NCBI GenBank assembly: GCA_011390085.1
Contig: JAABTB010000021.1
Span: 1-14,465, forward strand
DNA: 14,465 nucleotides
DNA from: Desulfobacula sp.
Lineage (GTDB): Bacteria; Desulfobacterota; Desulfobacteria; Desulfobacterales; Desulfobacteraceae
Reading direction: 5' to 3'
Shown here: positions 14,464 to 14,465 of the stretch, in pieces
How positions within the stretch are numbered: position 1 is the first letter of the stretch
Layout of the letters: each line of letters starts with the position of its first letter
Translations under genes and position numbers: made by a program
The notes under the pieces: model-generated
What the model saw: the letters and a program-made list of their open reading frames with translations, nothing else
Database searches by the model: none
Told to the model about the DNA's origin: nothing

Positions 14464-14465
14464 TC

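Overview
The window is part of a flagellar and chemotaxis gene cluster. Every gene I can support is on the minus strand, so transcription runs from high to low coordinates. Sulfate-reducer-like Desulfobacterota (the old Deltaproteobacteria, possibly Desulfobacteraceae) is my best guess for the source. The reasons are the FlgBC-FliEFGHI order, the heavy use of sigma-54 regulators, the CheX/CheY/PilZ/HD-GYP genes beside the rod genes, and moderate GC with AT-rich gaps. The taxon is inferred from gene style, not from a marker gene.

Layout in the direction of transcription. (1) 14465-14289 is an AT-rich gap with possible divergent promoters. (2) 14282-10347 is a signalling block: a response regulator with GAF-like and HD-GYP domains, a small PilZ protein, a CheX-type CheY-P phosphatase, CheY, and a FleQ-like sigma-54 activator without a receiver domain. 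The activator overlaps cheY by ATGA. (3) 10346-10090 is a 257-bp regulatory gap holding a GTCA-N6-TGAC palindrome, an extended -10 sigma-70 promoter and a well-formed sigma-54 promoter. (4) 10089-7606 encodes an exported protein of 827 residues with an N-terminal beta-rich domain and a long TPR array, followed by an FlgR/FleR-like sigma-54 response regulator (7582-6227). (5) A second sigma-54-type promoter lies in the 81-bp gap before flgB. (6) 6145-1 is a tight structural operon: flgB, flgC, fliE, fliF, fliG, fliH and fliI, which is cut by the window edge. Together these give the proximal rod, rod-MS ring adaptor, MS ring, switch protein, export stator and export ATPase.

The parts fit a hierarchy. 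The FleQ-like activator would act on the sigma-54 promoter of the TPR gene and flgR. FlgR would then act on the sigma-54 promoter of flgB. The HD-GYP and PilZ proteins suggest c-di-GMP input, and CheX and CheY suggest control of motor switching. The least conventional item is the large periplasmic TPR protein placed under flagellar control. Its layout (signal peptide, beta domain, linker, TPR superhelix) resembles PflA, the motor spoke protein of Campylobacter, so it may be an accessory motor-scaffold protein. That link rests on architecture and context only.

No rRNA, tRNA, CRISPR array, insertion sequence or phage gene was seen. No stretch over 300 bases lacks a gene.
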